In this document: positions 1 through 16,277 of the stretch, in pieces
Numbering within the stretch: the first letter of the stretch is position 1
Layout of the letters: every line of letters begins with the position of its first letter
Assembly (NCBI GenBank): GCA_022575985.1
Contig: JAKSXM010000137.1
Span: 15,580,001-15,644,000, forward strand
From: Anagrus nilaparvatae
Taxonomy: Eukaryota; Arthropoda; Insecta; Hymenoptera; Mymaridae
Direction: 5' to 3'
DNA: 64,000 nt
Notes under the pieces: model-generated
Seen by the model: the letters and a program-made list of their open reading frames with translations, nothing else
The model's database searches: none
What the model was told of the DNA's origin: nothing
Made by a program: the position numbers and the translations under genes

Positions 1-603
1 AACGTAATTGTAACTGTTTCTTCAGATGGTTGGAAATCAATGGACTTAGATGCTTTACTTTTTCCATTGACATCTTCAAAAATTGCAGATTTTATTTCAA
101 GATCTACTGAATTTAAAGTCACAGTATTTGTTGGTTCAATGACCTACAGAAAAAAAAATTTTTTATTGATGTAACATGAATTGTAGTACTACAATAAATT
201 TGTTATTTATTAATAAATATAAATATTTTAAAAAAATAAATTTTATTAAAATAAGTTTAAAATATTATATTTATACTATATTTTACATTTATAGCAATTA
301 AATCAATTATGTAAATAATGATTTTTTTTGTTTTCAAATATTTTTTAATTGATGAAAATTACATCCATATGGTGTTACAAATATCCGGCGCGTTATTTAA
401 TTAAAAAAAAAATTAAAAAAATTAGAATTAAACACCTTTAAAAAATTTTTAATGAATGAAAAAGACAATTTAATTACCTCAACATGAATGTTTTGTTCCC
501 CTGTGTATTTTAATGTTTCAAGATCTGGTTTTAAATGAATTTCATAATTGTATGGTTTCACTTTATTCGGCAAGCGACAAAATGGTTTCTTTTCAATAGC
601 CAT
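1..603 (-). CDS. Psa: Puromycin-sensitive aminopeptidase, N-terminal part (partial)
   Basis: M1-family zinc aminopeptidase that trims peptides in the cytosol; only the first two coding exons are present and the gene continues past the left edge. Exon 1 is 478-603 and starts MAIEKKPFCRLPNKVKPYNY, matching the family start (human NPEPPS has MPEKRPFERLP at its second Met). The donor is GAG|GTAATT. Exon 2 is 1-143, after an acceptor ending in CTGTAG, and continues in frame with VIEPTNTVTLNSVDLEIKSA, the first beta-strands of the M1 N-terminal domain. The zinc motif HEXXH lies outside the window. Introns and exons join at phase 0. The start at 603 fits the short cytosolic form; a longer upstream leader is possible (see 770-958). 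Family assignment is firm; the particular member is inferred from the N-terminus only. Confidence 0.88.
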
Positions 604-769
604 TGAAATTTTAATATTTGGAGCACTTTTTGTACTATAATAATGATTTTATAGTAAAAATCTTAAATTACAATACTGTTATTTTAATAAACTAGAATTA
701 AAAGTTTGGCCTATTGACAGAAATTTTATAAGAACAATTCTTGCAAGGAGTGTCGAATTTTGTCGACTC

Positions 770-958
770 ACTTTCTTCTGCTGGATAAACCAAACTCAGT
801 CCCGTAATAATACGGCGACAAAGCGGTTGTTGTACAGTCCCAGCTAAAAAGAACATACTTTTACCTCGTATAACGGGAAATTCGTAAAGTAAAATGCCGC
901 TAGCCGATATTTTGCAAATATTAACCGAGTAACATATATTACACACATATCTAAACAC
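770..958 (-). other. Possible alternative 5' exon or leader of the aminopeptidase gene
   Basis: A minus-strand open frame from 958 includes a basic, hydrophobic stretch (MFFLAGTVQQPLCRRIITGL) that resembles a mitochondrial leader, and it runs into a consensus donor AAA|GTGAGT near 770. An acceptor (TTATTATAG) lies just upstream of the PSA start codon. However, joining these two sites does not keep the frame into MAIEKK. The stretch is therefore more likely 5' UTR, or uses another splice site. Human NPEPPS has a comparable extended N-terminus. Weakly supported. Confidence 0.25.
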
Positions 959-959
959 G

Positions 960-2535
960 CACGTGAATATTTTTTTTTTTTAAATAACAAAATCAAACTT
1001 TCACTTTTAACCAAGTCTTAACTGACCCAAACCGGTTATTCATTGGTTTAGAATAGTAGTAAAAATTATAAATGCAAATTTAATAATTTATGTACATAGG
1101 TACACAAAAAAATTGACATGAAAATATGTATAAAAAAAAAAAAAAAAAATACATTTATTTACATACTGAATGCAAAAAATTTTAATCAGTCGGGCGAAAA
1201 ATCATAACTAATCATTAATTAATTTTTTGTTAATTGAAAAATCTAAATTTTTAAATAAATTTTAGCAAAATTTTAGGCTGCGTGTATGCATCATCAGGGC
1301 TCTTTCATAAACTTATACTTACCTGTAAAACTGATAACACAAATAGATTTCGAAAATGTTTAAGAAACTATCATTTTATCATGGTGTAATATACAAGAAT
1401 GATAAAATAAATAAATAATAGATAAAAATCTTTTGTAAATACAATGATATGTGTATGCTTATCGTTTTTATGGAAACTTTTAAGAATTGAAACTGTAAAA
1501 ATAAAAAATATTAATTTTTTTTCCTGAAATATACTTACCTATCCCAATCTATTTTACATAATTCCTAAATACTAGCAAAAATATGCAGTAATTATTAAAT
1601 AATGGGACGAAAAAATTCATGCACTTTTCAAAAAAACAAAAATTACTAAAAATATACTAAAACTAAAAAAAAAATTAAATAACAAAAGTCAAAATTTTTT
1701 TCTTCAAAAACTCTAAAATTAATGAAGCGAGTATAAATTTTCATATAATTAAAGATAAATTCCCAGTTGCATTATAATATGAAAAGTTAGAAGTAAATAT
1801 TCCAGGGAATATAATCCAACTTGTATGTAGCACATATAATTTTCTTTCAAAGTAAAATTAAGCATGAAAACATAACAAAATACCAACATTAGTAAAACTT
1901 ATTAAAATACATGAACCTTAAATAACAAAGTTTATATCAATAATTATTGTAATTAGGCTTCATAATAATAATAATAACAATTAATCTGTTTTTCAGAGAC
2001 ATCACAATATATTTTTTTATTATGTATATAAGAAAAATTTTTTTTTTGAATAAAATTTTTAAATATTTTAAAGCATGTACCTAGATAAGATTTTTTTTTA
2101 CAATTTTTTTTACAATTTTTTTAAAATAATAATAATTTACAATTTTATTTAATTAATACATAATATAAATTTTTAATTATTTTTAATAATATTTTTTTTT
2201 TCCACACAACGAAATTAAATTTAATTTAATTTTTTTTTTATTTTACACACAAACATTAAAAAACATATATAATAAAACAGTATTTAATTAAAGAGCTAAA
2301 TTTTTTTGGCTTTTTTTCTTACTTTTAGCTGTACAAAAATATAATTTTTTTATTTTACATGCACACATTATTTTTTAAATTATGTACAGTTGTTTTTTAT
2401 CTTTTTTTCAAATTTCAACAAATTCTAATATAAATTAAAAAATTAATTAATACTTATTTTTTAAACATTTTTTACAATTAAAAAAGCAAACAAACATTTA
2501 TAAATTAATTAATTTAAAATAACATTTTTTTTGGC
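960..2535. other. AT-rich intergenic DNA, no gene seen
   Basis: This interval lies between the aminopeptidase 5' end and the stop codon of the EB-module gene. It holds long A and T runs and a short ATA/AAT microsatellite near 1964-1980. No open frame, RNA gene or strong inverted repeat could be supported. The part nearest 2535 is probably the 3' UTR of the minus-strand gene. Confidence 0.5.
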
Positions 2536-4183
2536 TTATGAAATTGAAATTACTATTAAAAGCATAACTAATGCTATTGAAAAACTTGCCATAAATTTCA
2601 ATGCACCTACAAAAAAAAACAAGAAAATTTTTATTATTATTGCAAAAAAATTTTTATTGTTTCATAAATAATTTTTTTACCTGAAGTTTTACACAGTCCG
2701 TCATCAGATTTGAAGCTTTCGATGCATTCGCATTTTTTTGTTGTGCTGTTACATGTTAATATATTCTTGCCATCGTGTTGTTTGTAACATTCTTCATTTT
2801 CTGGTGCACAATCTTCTCCTAGGCCTGTAAATAGAAATATTAATTTTGTTAGTTAAAAATATTGCACTAATGAAATAATTTTTTTGAATGATTTTCAAAT
2901 AAATTTAAAAAAAATTGCTAAATTTCAAATTGAAATCTCTAAATTTAGCAAAACTTATAAAAAAAGAACATTAGAACATGTGAAAAGTCTTAATTTTTCA
3001 AAATAAAATATGTAAACATTTAACCATATTGAATAAAACAAGCTTTAAATTAAAAAAAAATGAAAATGAAATTTAAATAAGCTAATGCAAAAATTTTAGA
3101 GTTTTGCCCATATATAATGCATAAAAATTTAAATAAAAATAATGTTCAATTTTCATATACTACTCACAAAAATTTTATCAAAAAAAAAGTGAAATCTTGA
3201 GCAAAATTTAAAAAAAGTAAAATATTTACCCTTATCTGGAACGCAAGCACTATGCTCTTTATCGCCAACCAAATGAGTTTTTTCTTTACATTGACATTTC
3301 TTATCAACGCAAATTGATTCTTTTATTGCTGAACAATCCGTATCATTTGTACATCCACCATCTGCATTTCTTGCCAAATTTAAACATTTTGAACCATCAT
3401 CACTCAATGTCATTGTGGCATCACATTTGCAACTTCCTCCAACACATTTTGAATTTTCTATATTTGTACATTCTTGATCTGTAACACAACTGCCCTGAGA
3501 TCTTCCCTGAGTAACAGGAACAGCTAGAAAATAATTATAATTAATTAGACAAAATTTTAAATATTTAAGTTATAATAATATAAAAATATTTGAAATAAAA
3601 TTTTTCGCGGGATTTTATTCTAACGAATTTTATTTTTAATATTTTGTATTGTTTCAAATAAATGAAATAATAAATTCCAAGGACTTTTACCATGCAAAAT
3701 GTAAACAAAGTATAATGAACTTAAAATGTAAACAAAACAGAATTATAAAACTGCGCGTGTTACATAAAATTCTTTTCAAAAATTGTAACAGAAAAATAAT
3801 TTTATTATTAAAAATTTTTAATTTTATGACGCATGAGATAGAAAAAAATTTGTTATTTTAACTTACTTGGTCTACTTTTTGGTGCCATTATTGGTGATTT
3901 TGGAGTAATGGGACATGCTATATATGCATTATTAGATCCAACACAATGACAGCGTCCATTGAAGCACTTGCTTTTATCATCTTTCAGCGTATCTATACAA
4001 TTTCTATCTGTTGCACATGGTAATGCTGGACCTTGGTTTGGCGCTATTTTTAATAAAAAATTTATTATTTAAAAATTGATTCAAATTATTAAAAAAAATT
4101 TTGATTTAAATTAAATACTTACAAAACTGCGAATGAACTGCAACGATTGTAACAGCCAAAAAAAACAACAATTTAATCATCAT
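2536..4183 (-). CDS. Secreted or membrane-tethered protein with four EB/EGF-like cysteine modules
   Basis: Five exons: 4123-4183, 3867-4043, 3230-3523, 2681-2824 and 2536-2606. They total 747 nt (248 aa), with all phases closing. Residues 1-18 form a signal peptide (MMIKLLFFLAVTIVAVHS). Four modules follow, each close to C-x5/6-C-x7-11-C-x4/6-C-x-C-x(n)-C, for example CTNDTDC...CVDKKCQC...C. This is the spacing of EB or short EGF-like domains. The last exon encodes GALKFMASFSIALVMLLIVI and then a polar tripeptide, so the chain ends in a hydrophobic segment typical of a GPI signal or a C-terminal membrane anchor. Module boundaries largely follow exons, and every junction is phase 1, as expected for shuffled extracellular modules. 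No specific orthologue is recognised; an extracellular or cell-surface role is inferred only from architecture. Confidence 0.85.
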
Positions 4184-5130
4184 TTTGAGCTTGCGATTAA
4201 TTTAAATTAATATAAAAATAAATAAATTTTATAATTTAACAAAATAAAAAATTAAATAATTAATAAATTAAATAATTTAAATAAAATCAGTTAAACTATC
4301 TGTATAAAGACAAATGGAGATGTTTATTGAAGGACCTCTCGGAGACTAACTAAACGACGCCCCGCTAAAATTTTAAGAAATTTCTTCACTTCGGACTATA
4401 AAATTAAAAAATTTTTGTAATTTAGAGGGGATGAACTAATACTAACACATTTTTAACAAATAATAAGATTTATAGGTATTTGTATCTGTCACATAAATAT
4501 ATGATGATTGAAACAGGAAATGATAACGAAAATTTTTGAAACTGCAAAATTTAAAATTACAAAAAAATTCATTTACTTTTGGGTAGGTACTTCTGTAAAT
4601 TTTGAAGTAATTTACCTTAATTAATAATTGTAGCTTTTAAATTAATTATATTAAAATTTACATATTATTATATATCCTGGGATACAAAGTTTTAAGCACA
4701 TTAAGCTTTGTGCTTTTGATAATTATAATACGTAAAGTGTATATTAAAATATATTATAGAAGTAAATTATTTTCTTGATTAGATTTCCTAATTATAATTT
4801 TACATATTTTAAATTACAATTTAAACGACCTTGCTTGATAATTATAAGTACTTCGTTTTTTTCCTTTATTGTTCACATTTCATTATCAATCTGAAACCCT
4901 ATTTAAAATTTTTATAATAATAAAATTATTATTTTTTTTTAGACACACTAGAGTGGAAAGGTAAGATACATATGAAATTAGAAATTTTTTTAGGTAATAA
5001 GCAATTTAAATTGTTAATAATATTTTTAGACATATTTTAGTATACATATAGTTTGAATACATCTTTTATACTACAATTTATATGATAATCATTGAAAATT
5101 TTGATTTTTCCATATAAACCTCTTTCGATT
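4184..5130. other. Upstream region of the EB-module gene, no gene
   Basis: This is AT-rich sequence upstream of the minus-strand start at 4183. A less AT-rich patch at 4315-4365 is the likeliest promoter or 5' UTR segment, but no certain TATA box or initiator could be fixed. The rest holds no supportable feature. Confidence 0.4.
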
Positions 5131-5580
5131 TTTGGGCAAAATAAAAATTTTCAAGAAAATCTAGTTCCCCTATTTCATTAGCATTTTTTTATTAGAAAAC
5201 TTGGTTTATAAGGAATTTTAACCGATTCAAATGGTTTTATGCGAATAAAGCCAAAATTTTTTAAAATGAAAAAATTTAAAACCTGACTTAAATCCATTTA
5301 TATCAAGTTTTTTTGAGCTTTCTGACCCGGTGAATCATATTGCCTTAAGTTTTTCACTGTTTTAGACCTTTTTCAGTACCGAACAACGAATTTGGGCAAA
5401 ATAAAAATTTTCAAGAAAATCTAATTACCCTATTTCATTGGCCCCTTTTATATTAGAAAACTTGGTTTATAAGAAATTTTAACCAATTCAAGTGGTTTTA
5501 TTCGAATAAAGCAAAAAATTTTTAAATAAAAAAAAATTGAATCAGGTTTTTTGAGCTTTCTGACTCAGGAAGTCCTCAGG
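5131..5580. repeat. Two-copy direct repeat, about 200 bp per copy
   Basis: The block beginning TTGGGCAAAATAAAAATTTT near 5131 recurs near 5391. Both copies then carry TTTCAAGAAAATCTA, CCCTATTTCATT, AGAAAACTTGGTTTATAAG and TTGAGCTTTCTGAC in the same order, with scattered substitutions and small indels. The copies are about 260 bp apart, separated by about 55 bp of unrelated sequence. No coding frame spans them. This is probably a local duplication or part of an old mobile element. Confidence 0.7.
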
Positions 5581-5721
5581 TATCAGCCTATTAAACTCTA
5601 AATATTTTTTCATTATTTATTTAGAATAAGCTAATTTTTTTTTTTAATTTTTTAATTTTTTTTTTTTTTTAATGTGCAAATAAAATTTATTTATTTACAA
5701 AATTAACAGGTATTTCTACCC

Positions 5722-6511
5722 TTAAGGACGCTCATCAGTGTACTCGCTAGTCATTGGAGAAGCTATTAAAAATTTTTGTTGATATTGTAAATTTATGTGA
5801 AATATGAATATGAAAAATCATTTTTTAATTTTATTAATTATTTAATATTAAAAAAATAACAAATATTCTCTTTATTTACTAATTACCGATAACAAAAAGT
5901 TTACGTAGTATATAAACAACTGAAGGCGCGCTCAGTGTAAAATTTAATTTATTATTTGGAGTACAGATATTAGAATTTATATTTACCGTATTTTAAAGCA
6001 TTGTATGACTTTTATTATTTATCAAATAAATATAAGATTTATCCTTTACAAGTAATTATAAGCTTTTTTATTTTTAAAATAAAATTAAATAAATAATATC
6101 AATAAATACATAATATTTACAAATAAACGCGTGCCCCTGTATAGTATACTATCCATGTACTATCATGGCTGCTTTCTCTTTAAAACCTTGTTTACTAATT
6201 TTTGGAGTTTAATTGCTCAAAATAACACACGGCTACCTAATATGTGATAGTAAGCAATAGATTCCTTGGACTTTAAACTTTATAACTAATCTACACAGAG
6301 ATTGGAAAAATTTGATTTGACAGAATAAATAGCAACTTCCGGATTTGTTTTCATAAGGAGTCGTGTTAAAATGTTGGAACTTTTTTTACAAATATTTCAA
6401 AATTTTGCACGGCTATCGCTAAAATGTCCTATACCATTCGATTCGGGAGATTTTATCCTTTAAAATGATATATCTCATTGTTTAAAACTTCCGACTGAGG
6501 AGCGTCCTTAA
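5722..6511. mobile_element. Non-autonomous TIR element flanked by TTAA
   Basis: The left end reads TTAAGGACGCTCATCAGT (from 5722). The right end read on the other strand is TTAAGGACGCTCCTCAGT (from 6511 inward). That is a 14-bp terminal repeat with one mismatch after TTAA on each side. TTAA at both ends fits a piggyBac-type TTAA duplication; a Tc1/mariner-type TA duplication is the alternative. The 790-bp interior has no transposase frame, so any movement would need an enzyme supplied from elsewhere. Confidence 0.6.
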
Positions 6512-6556
6512 TACAGTAAATTTACAAATTATTTATGTTAACTAATAAAAAATTTG

Positions 6557-6898
6557 ATATATATGTTACGCCCGAAACGAGGTAACGGCCGGTTCCGCGG
6601 AATCGGACAGTAAACCGGCCGGTTCCACGGAATGGGACATCAAACCGGCCGGTTCCGCGGAACGGGGCATCAAATTAAATAAATTAATACATTGAAAATA
6701 AGAATCATTTCTAAGAAAAAAAATTTTTGTTTAATTTCTTTTACATTTAAAATACATTTTTAAATGATACTGATTAATTATAAGATAAAAAATTTGTTTG
6801 ACTTAGCAAATTTTATTCATAATTTCATTAAACCGGCTGATGAATGCCCCGTTCCGCGGAACCGGCCGTTACCTCGTTTCGGGCGTAACATATATAAT
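6557..6898. mobile_element. MITE with perfect 46-bp terminal repeats and GC-rich tandem units
   Basis: Perfect inverted repeats of about 46 bp start at 6557 and end near 6898; the outer part reads TATATATGTTACGCCCGAAA. Just inside the left arm are three 30-bp tandem units built on ACCGGCCGGTTCCGCGGAA, itself rich in palindromes (CCGGCCGG, CCGCGG). The right arm holds one unit in reverse orientation. The 150-bp centre is ordinary AT-rich DNA. No protein is encoded. The strong GC and CpG content stands out from all surrounding sequence. Confidence 0.85.
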
Positions 6899-7108
6899 AA
6901 AATATGACTAGTATCATAAAAATTATTTGCTCACTAATTATTATTATGACGTTTGCCTTCAAAAAAAAAAAAAAAAAATAGCAAAAAAAAATTGATAATT
7001 AAAATTTAGAACGGAAATCATTTGCAGACATATAAACTACCTTATATGCATTATGCCAGTAAAATAATGAAATTATTTAAATAAATTATTTTTAAAAAAA
7101 TTGACAAC

Positions 7109-7253
7109 TTCCACGCCAATTGGGCACAAATTGAACTGAAGGGTTGGAGAAATAGAACCAAACTATTTTTTCCCAAAAGTACAACGAATGATAAGTCTCC
7201 TTTCCAATTTTTAGCTCGAATGGTTCAATTCTTTGGGCCCAATTGGCGTGGAA
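7109..7253. mobile_element. Short hairpin MITE (about 145 bp)
   Basis: TTCCACGCCAATTGGGC at 7109 is matched by GCCCAATTGGCGTGGAA ending at 7253, a 17-bp perfect terminal repeat. Imperfect complementarity extends about 25 bp further inward. The 64-codon minus-strand frame across it is created by the repeat and shows no protein family features. Confidence 0.65.
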
Positions 7254-8349
7254 TCCCTCATATATGCCATATATGTAATGTAACAAAAGTTTTGTACCCC
7301 TAATATTTTCACAAAATAAAAATTATTAATTAACAATAAATTTTGTGCTTGTTAAATCGACAAGTAAATTGTTTCAAGAAATTTTCAAAGAGTTTGTTAT
7401 ATTTTCTGCAAAGGTATAAATTATTAGAAACACCTGCGTTTGATTAGTTCAATAACTTCGGTATTTGGATTTATGTAATTGTATATTTAGCTTTATGCGA
7501 CAAATTATGTTCTGTACACGTTTCCTTTATTTTTAGAAAGCAAAAAAATTATTTTAATATATTCACATTTCGTACTATAAATATTTTAAGCACCTGTATT
7601 CTTTATCTTCATAAATTAGTTTTACGTCTAGTTGATAAATGAATCGATGAATTATTAATAAATTTTTAAAAATTTTATAAATCGAAAATTTTGATAAATA
7701 AAAGCTCTTGCAAGCTCTGAAATAAGCAAAATTGAAAAAAATAAAAGTTTTTTTATGGCCTAAAATATAATTTAAGATGTTTTAAGCTCTGCATAAAAAG
7801 ATTTAATAAGCCGGTTAAAAAAACATTAATAATTTAGCCTAATTATTTCATTTAAATCCCTAATTTTCAAAATTTGGAATCATTGTTTTTAAAAATCTAA
7901 TATAGGTATCTTATTCCTTTGACAAAAAATTTGAATTTACCATTTTTCTAATAAATATTGTTTTCATAAAAAAATCCCATTTATAAAGTATAATTTTGAC
8001 TAAAAATTTAAAAATATTTATTAAAGTATTTGTTGCAAATAAAGCTTATCGTTTATTCATTAATTTCCAGTGACTTGCATGAAAATACTTATCATTTATT
8101 TATTCATTTTCATTCAGCACTTCCAGTTATCCTCATTTTTTTTGTCAATGCTGGTAAATGTCATCTTTTAAGATACACGTAAACCAAAATTTTTTTCACA
8201 GTTATTGTAGTAATTGAACCTAATGTCCAAACTGACAAATTTTTAAATTGCTGCCAAAATTAAATTTTTGATATAAAAATAAGTTTCCCAAGTTCCAAAA
8301 ATTTTGTATGAGCTTCAAACCGAAAAGTAAACTTTTTCTCTTTATTTGT

Positions 8350-8658
8350 AAAAAAAATCCGCTTGCGGCTAGCGGAATTCCGCTTGTGGCTACTGGAATT
8401 TTTTTCTTTGCAAACAATTGAAAATGACTTGAAACGTAAAGAAAATTTAAAAAAAAACATTTTTTCTTTTCTTTTTCCAAAATTTTCTCAAATTTCATCA
8501 TACCGATTTACGCATACCCCAAGTAAGCGGGAAAAAAATTTTTTTGGTTCCTCAAAGAGGAACCATTGTGATAGGTCAAATTTCGATTTTTGATTTTTTG
8601 GCATATAAGCACGTTTTGAGAACCCAGGAAGCTAAAAAACCGGTTTTAAAAAAAAGTA

Positions 8659-8700
<42 letters not shown>

Positions 8701-9934
8701 ATTGGTGATATTTCACAAACATTCTGGAGTTAAGACCTAATTTTTTTTCAAAAATTTTTTCACCAAAAAAGCTCGAGGTACTTTTTTTTTTTTTTAATTT
8801 GGATGTAATACCTCATTTATTTCTACGAAAGTACTTATATTTGAAAGTATGGTTTTTAATCTATATCTTGAATCGGATCCTTAATTTTTTGAAAATTTTT
8901 TTCCCAAAATTTTTTTCATGAAAAAATAAAAAAAAAAAACTAATTTTTTTTTTTTTTTGGACGTAGTACCTAATTTATTTCTATGAAAGTACTATAGTTT
9001 TAGAAAGTTTGTTTATAGTCATTTTTTGGATTTAATACCGAATTTTAAAAAAATTTTTTTCTCAAAATTAAAAAAACAAAAAAATTAAAAAACCTGCAAT
9101 ATTTTTTTTTTTTTGATGTAATACCTCATTTAATGACATGAAAGTACTAATATCTGAAAATATTGCAACCGGTGATGTTTCACAACCGTTATGAAATTAA
9201 GACCTAATTTTTTTTTTTTTGATTTTTTTACCAAAAAAGCTCTAGGTACATTTTTTTTTTTTTTAATTTGGATGTAATACCTAATTTATTTCCACGAAAG
9301 TACTTATATTTGAAAGTACGAATTTTACTCGATATCTCGAATTTAATAATTAATTTTTTGAAAATTTTTTTTTCAAAATTTTCGTCATAAAAAAATACAA
9401 AAAACACTAAATTTTTTTTCTCTTTGGACGTAGTACCTAATTTATTTCTATGAGAGTACTAGTTTTAGAAAGTTCGTTTATAGTAATTTTTTGGATCTGA
9501 TACCGAATTTTTGCAAAAGTTTTTCTCATAATTAAAAAAACAACAACATTTTAAAAACTGCAATATTTTTTTTTGTTTCTGTATGTAATACTTCATACAG
9601 TTCCATGAAAGTACTTATATTTGAAAATATGGTTTTTACTCGATATCTCGAATCTCATAATTAATTTTTTTGAAAATTTGTTCCAAAATTTTTGATCAAT
9701 AAAAAAAACTTTTAAAAGTTAATAGAAATGACCGTATGATTGCATGCTTGTAATCGGTTATATCTGTGGCATATTGAAGTATTAAGCTCATTGTTTGAGG
9801 AACCTTAGTGCCAGCTAGTTGGCAGGGTATTTTAATTTTCTTTACGTTTCAAGTCATTTGCAATCGTTTGATGAGCAAAAAAATTCCGCCAGTTACAAGC
9901 GGAATTCCGCTTGCCGCAAGCGGATTTTTTTTTC
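8350..9934. mobile_element. TIR element enclosing a tandem-repeat array
   Basis: Terminal inverted repeats of about 103 bp lie at 8350-8452 and 9831-9934. Both contain AATCCGCTTGCGGC, CGGAATTCCGCTTGT and AATGACTTGAAACGTAAAG, with about one mismatch in eight. Inside is a (TG)n stretch at 8659-8690 and then a tandem array (separate entry). No transposase is encoded. The layout resembles the TIR-plus-tandem-repeat class of foldback elements known in Drosophila (for example Tetris). Short frames at 8220-8593 are products of the arm sequence, not genes. Confidence 0.8.
8700..9720. repeat. Six-copy tandem array, about 156-bp monomer, 468-bp higher-order unit
   Basis: The motif GATGTAATACCTNATTT (or GACGTAGTACCTAATTT) begins near 8801, 8959, 9114, 9270, 9426 and 9581. 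The spacings are 158, 155, 156, 156 and 155. Each copy then carries ATGAAAGTACT or ACGAAAGTACT and a long T-run. Every third monomer is most alike: the block GGTGAT-TTTCACAA followed by TTAAGACCTAATTTT occurs at 8704 and again at 9172. The array therefore has a trimeric higher-order period of about 468 bp, as in satellite DNA. Confidence 0.8.
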
Positions 9935-9939
9935 AGTGC

Positions 9940-11604
9940 AGATATATGATAATTTAAAGTCATAGAATCTTAATTTAACGTTTTTAAAACAAAGTAAATT
10001 TTTATTACTATCTTTGTAGAGCCATATCTTGGAAACGATGAGACGAACAAAATAGACTGTACAAAATTTTTGACACTAGTTAATTTTAGCATTTTAAAAA
10101 TTTTTCATTATGGATTAAAAATGGGCACTTGGTTCAACAATGAAAAACTTAGGGGTAAAAAATTGCAATTTACGAGATTTGAAAGGTGTAATTTAACTTA
10201 ATATGAAGAAAAATGCGATCAATCAACTAAAACTGTCTGAAATTTTGTTCAAATCCAAAATCTGTATTATCAATAAAGAATATACAGATAAAAATTGAAT
10301 CCTTTAAATATTTTTTTCAGATTTAATCTTGGAATGGGACATCTAACTATAAAGAAAAAAACTGAAAAACAATTTTATTTTTGTAAAATTATCTGGACCC
10401 CCTATATAAAAAACTATTCTCAGACATTTCGAGCTAAAAAATTCAGGTTTATGAAAAGGGCTAAGCAAAAAGTTATAGGACGGTAGAGATTAAAATATAA
10501 AAAATTAGAATTGCATCCTAGTTTTGGATAATATAAAAATAAAATTCAAGTAAATACGTCTGCTAGGTTTGTATTGATAAGATACATTTCATTAATTAAA
10601 TTAAAATTTATGCCTCGAATTTCGGTAATAAGTAAATTTAAATTAAATTATATGTGTTTCATCTGTTCTTATAATAACTAAGTCAAGTATAATATATATT
10701 AAGCGTGTCACATGTTATACCTACTATAATACATTTTGCAAAATGTGTACATTTATGTAAATTGAAAACTAAAATTATCTTAAATTGGAATTTAAGATTT
10801 TTATACGCGCAGCATCATGCACCATGAGAATATATTTATGCCGGCCGGCAAAATTATATAATATAAAGATGTTGGCACTCCCTATAAAGAGGACAGAATG
10901 AGTATTAAACGGGGTACGTGCATTTCATTGCTTGTATATATACAGTGTGTGTGTGTGCACACACGCTTTTGCGCAGGTTTGGTTAGGTCGATACACAATA
11001 AATGTGGGGGTGGGGGGCGCGTCAAACTTACATTTATATAGAAATTTTTTATTATAAAATTACACGTACATTAAGGTGCACCACTATACACTACACACAC
11101 GTGTGGGATTCGGTAATATATTACATGATATACATAAATTTATTGTTTAGTAGTTACAAACTTGCAATACATGCAAGTTAAATATTTAATTATAAATTGC
11201 AAGTTTATAAGACAAGGACTATCCATAATAAATATTTTTAACTATAAAATTAAGCATAAAATGAGAGTGAGAGTGAGAAAGAAGTGAATTCTATTGTTTT
11301 TTTATAAATATAATACAAAAGTTAATGATATTTTTTTTAATATTTTTAAAATTGGTCATGGTTGTGTGTCATAGTTTTTAGTATTCAAACGCGGGAAACA
11401 AGTGTTTAGCAATAAACGTTTTGAAGTGTTTTATCTACAAAAGGGTTTTTGTCTTAATATAGTTTTATTTGATACGACTCCGAAATTTTAAAATCGGAGT
11501 TAAGTTTTGTATTTAATTTCTGTAAACAAATACAACACTTATAGAATTTTTCTGTATAATTTTAAGTTTACAATAAAGGGACGCCCTTTTGTAATTATAA
11601 AATT
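9940..11604. other. Intergenic region upstream of AGPS
   Basis: No convincing gene is present. A short (GT)n/(CA)n tract with the palindrome GTGTGCACACAC lies at 10944-10966, and a G-run with GGCGCG near 11010-11020. These less AT-rich patches at 10830-11110 are plausible promoter or CpG sequence for AGPS. The frame at 10295-10486 has no recognisable features. Confidence 0.4.

Positions 11605-16277
<4,673 letters not shown>

Noticed and set aside
698..958. Minus-strand 86-codon frame as a separate gene
   Set aside because: It resembles a leader followed by a donor site, not a stand-alone protein; kept only as a possible 5' exon of the aminopeptidase gene.
8220..8593. Three overlapping short frames
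   Set aside because: They are formed by the terminal inverted repeat of the 8350-9934 element and have no protein family character.
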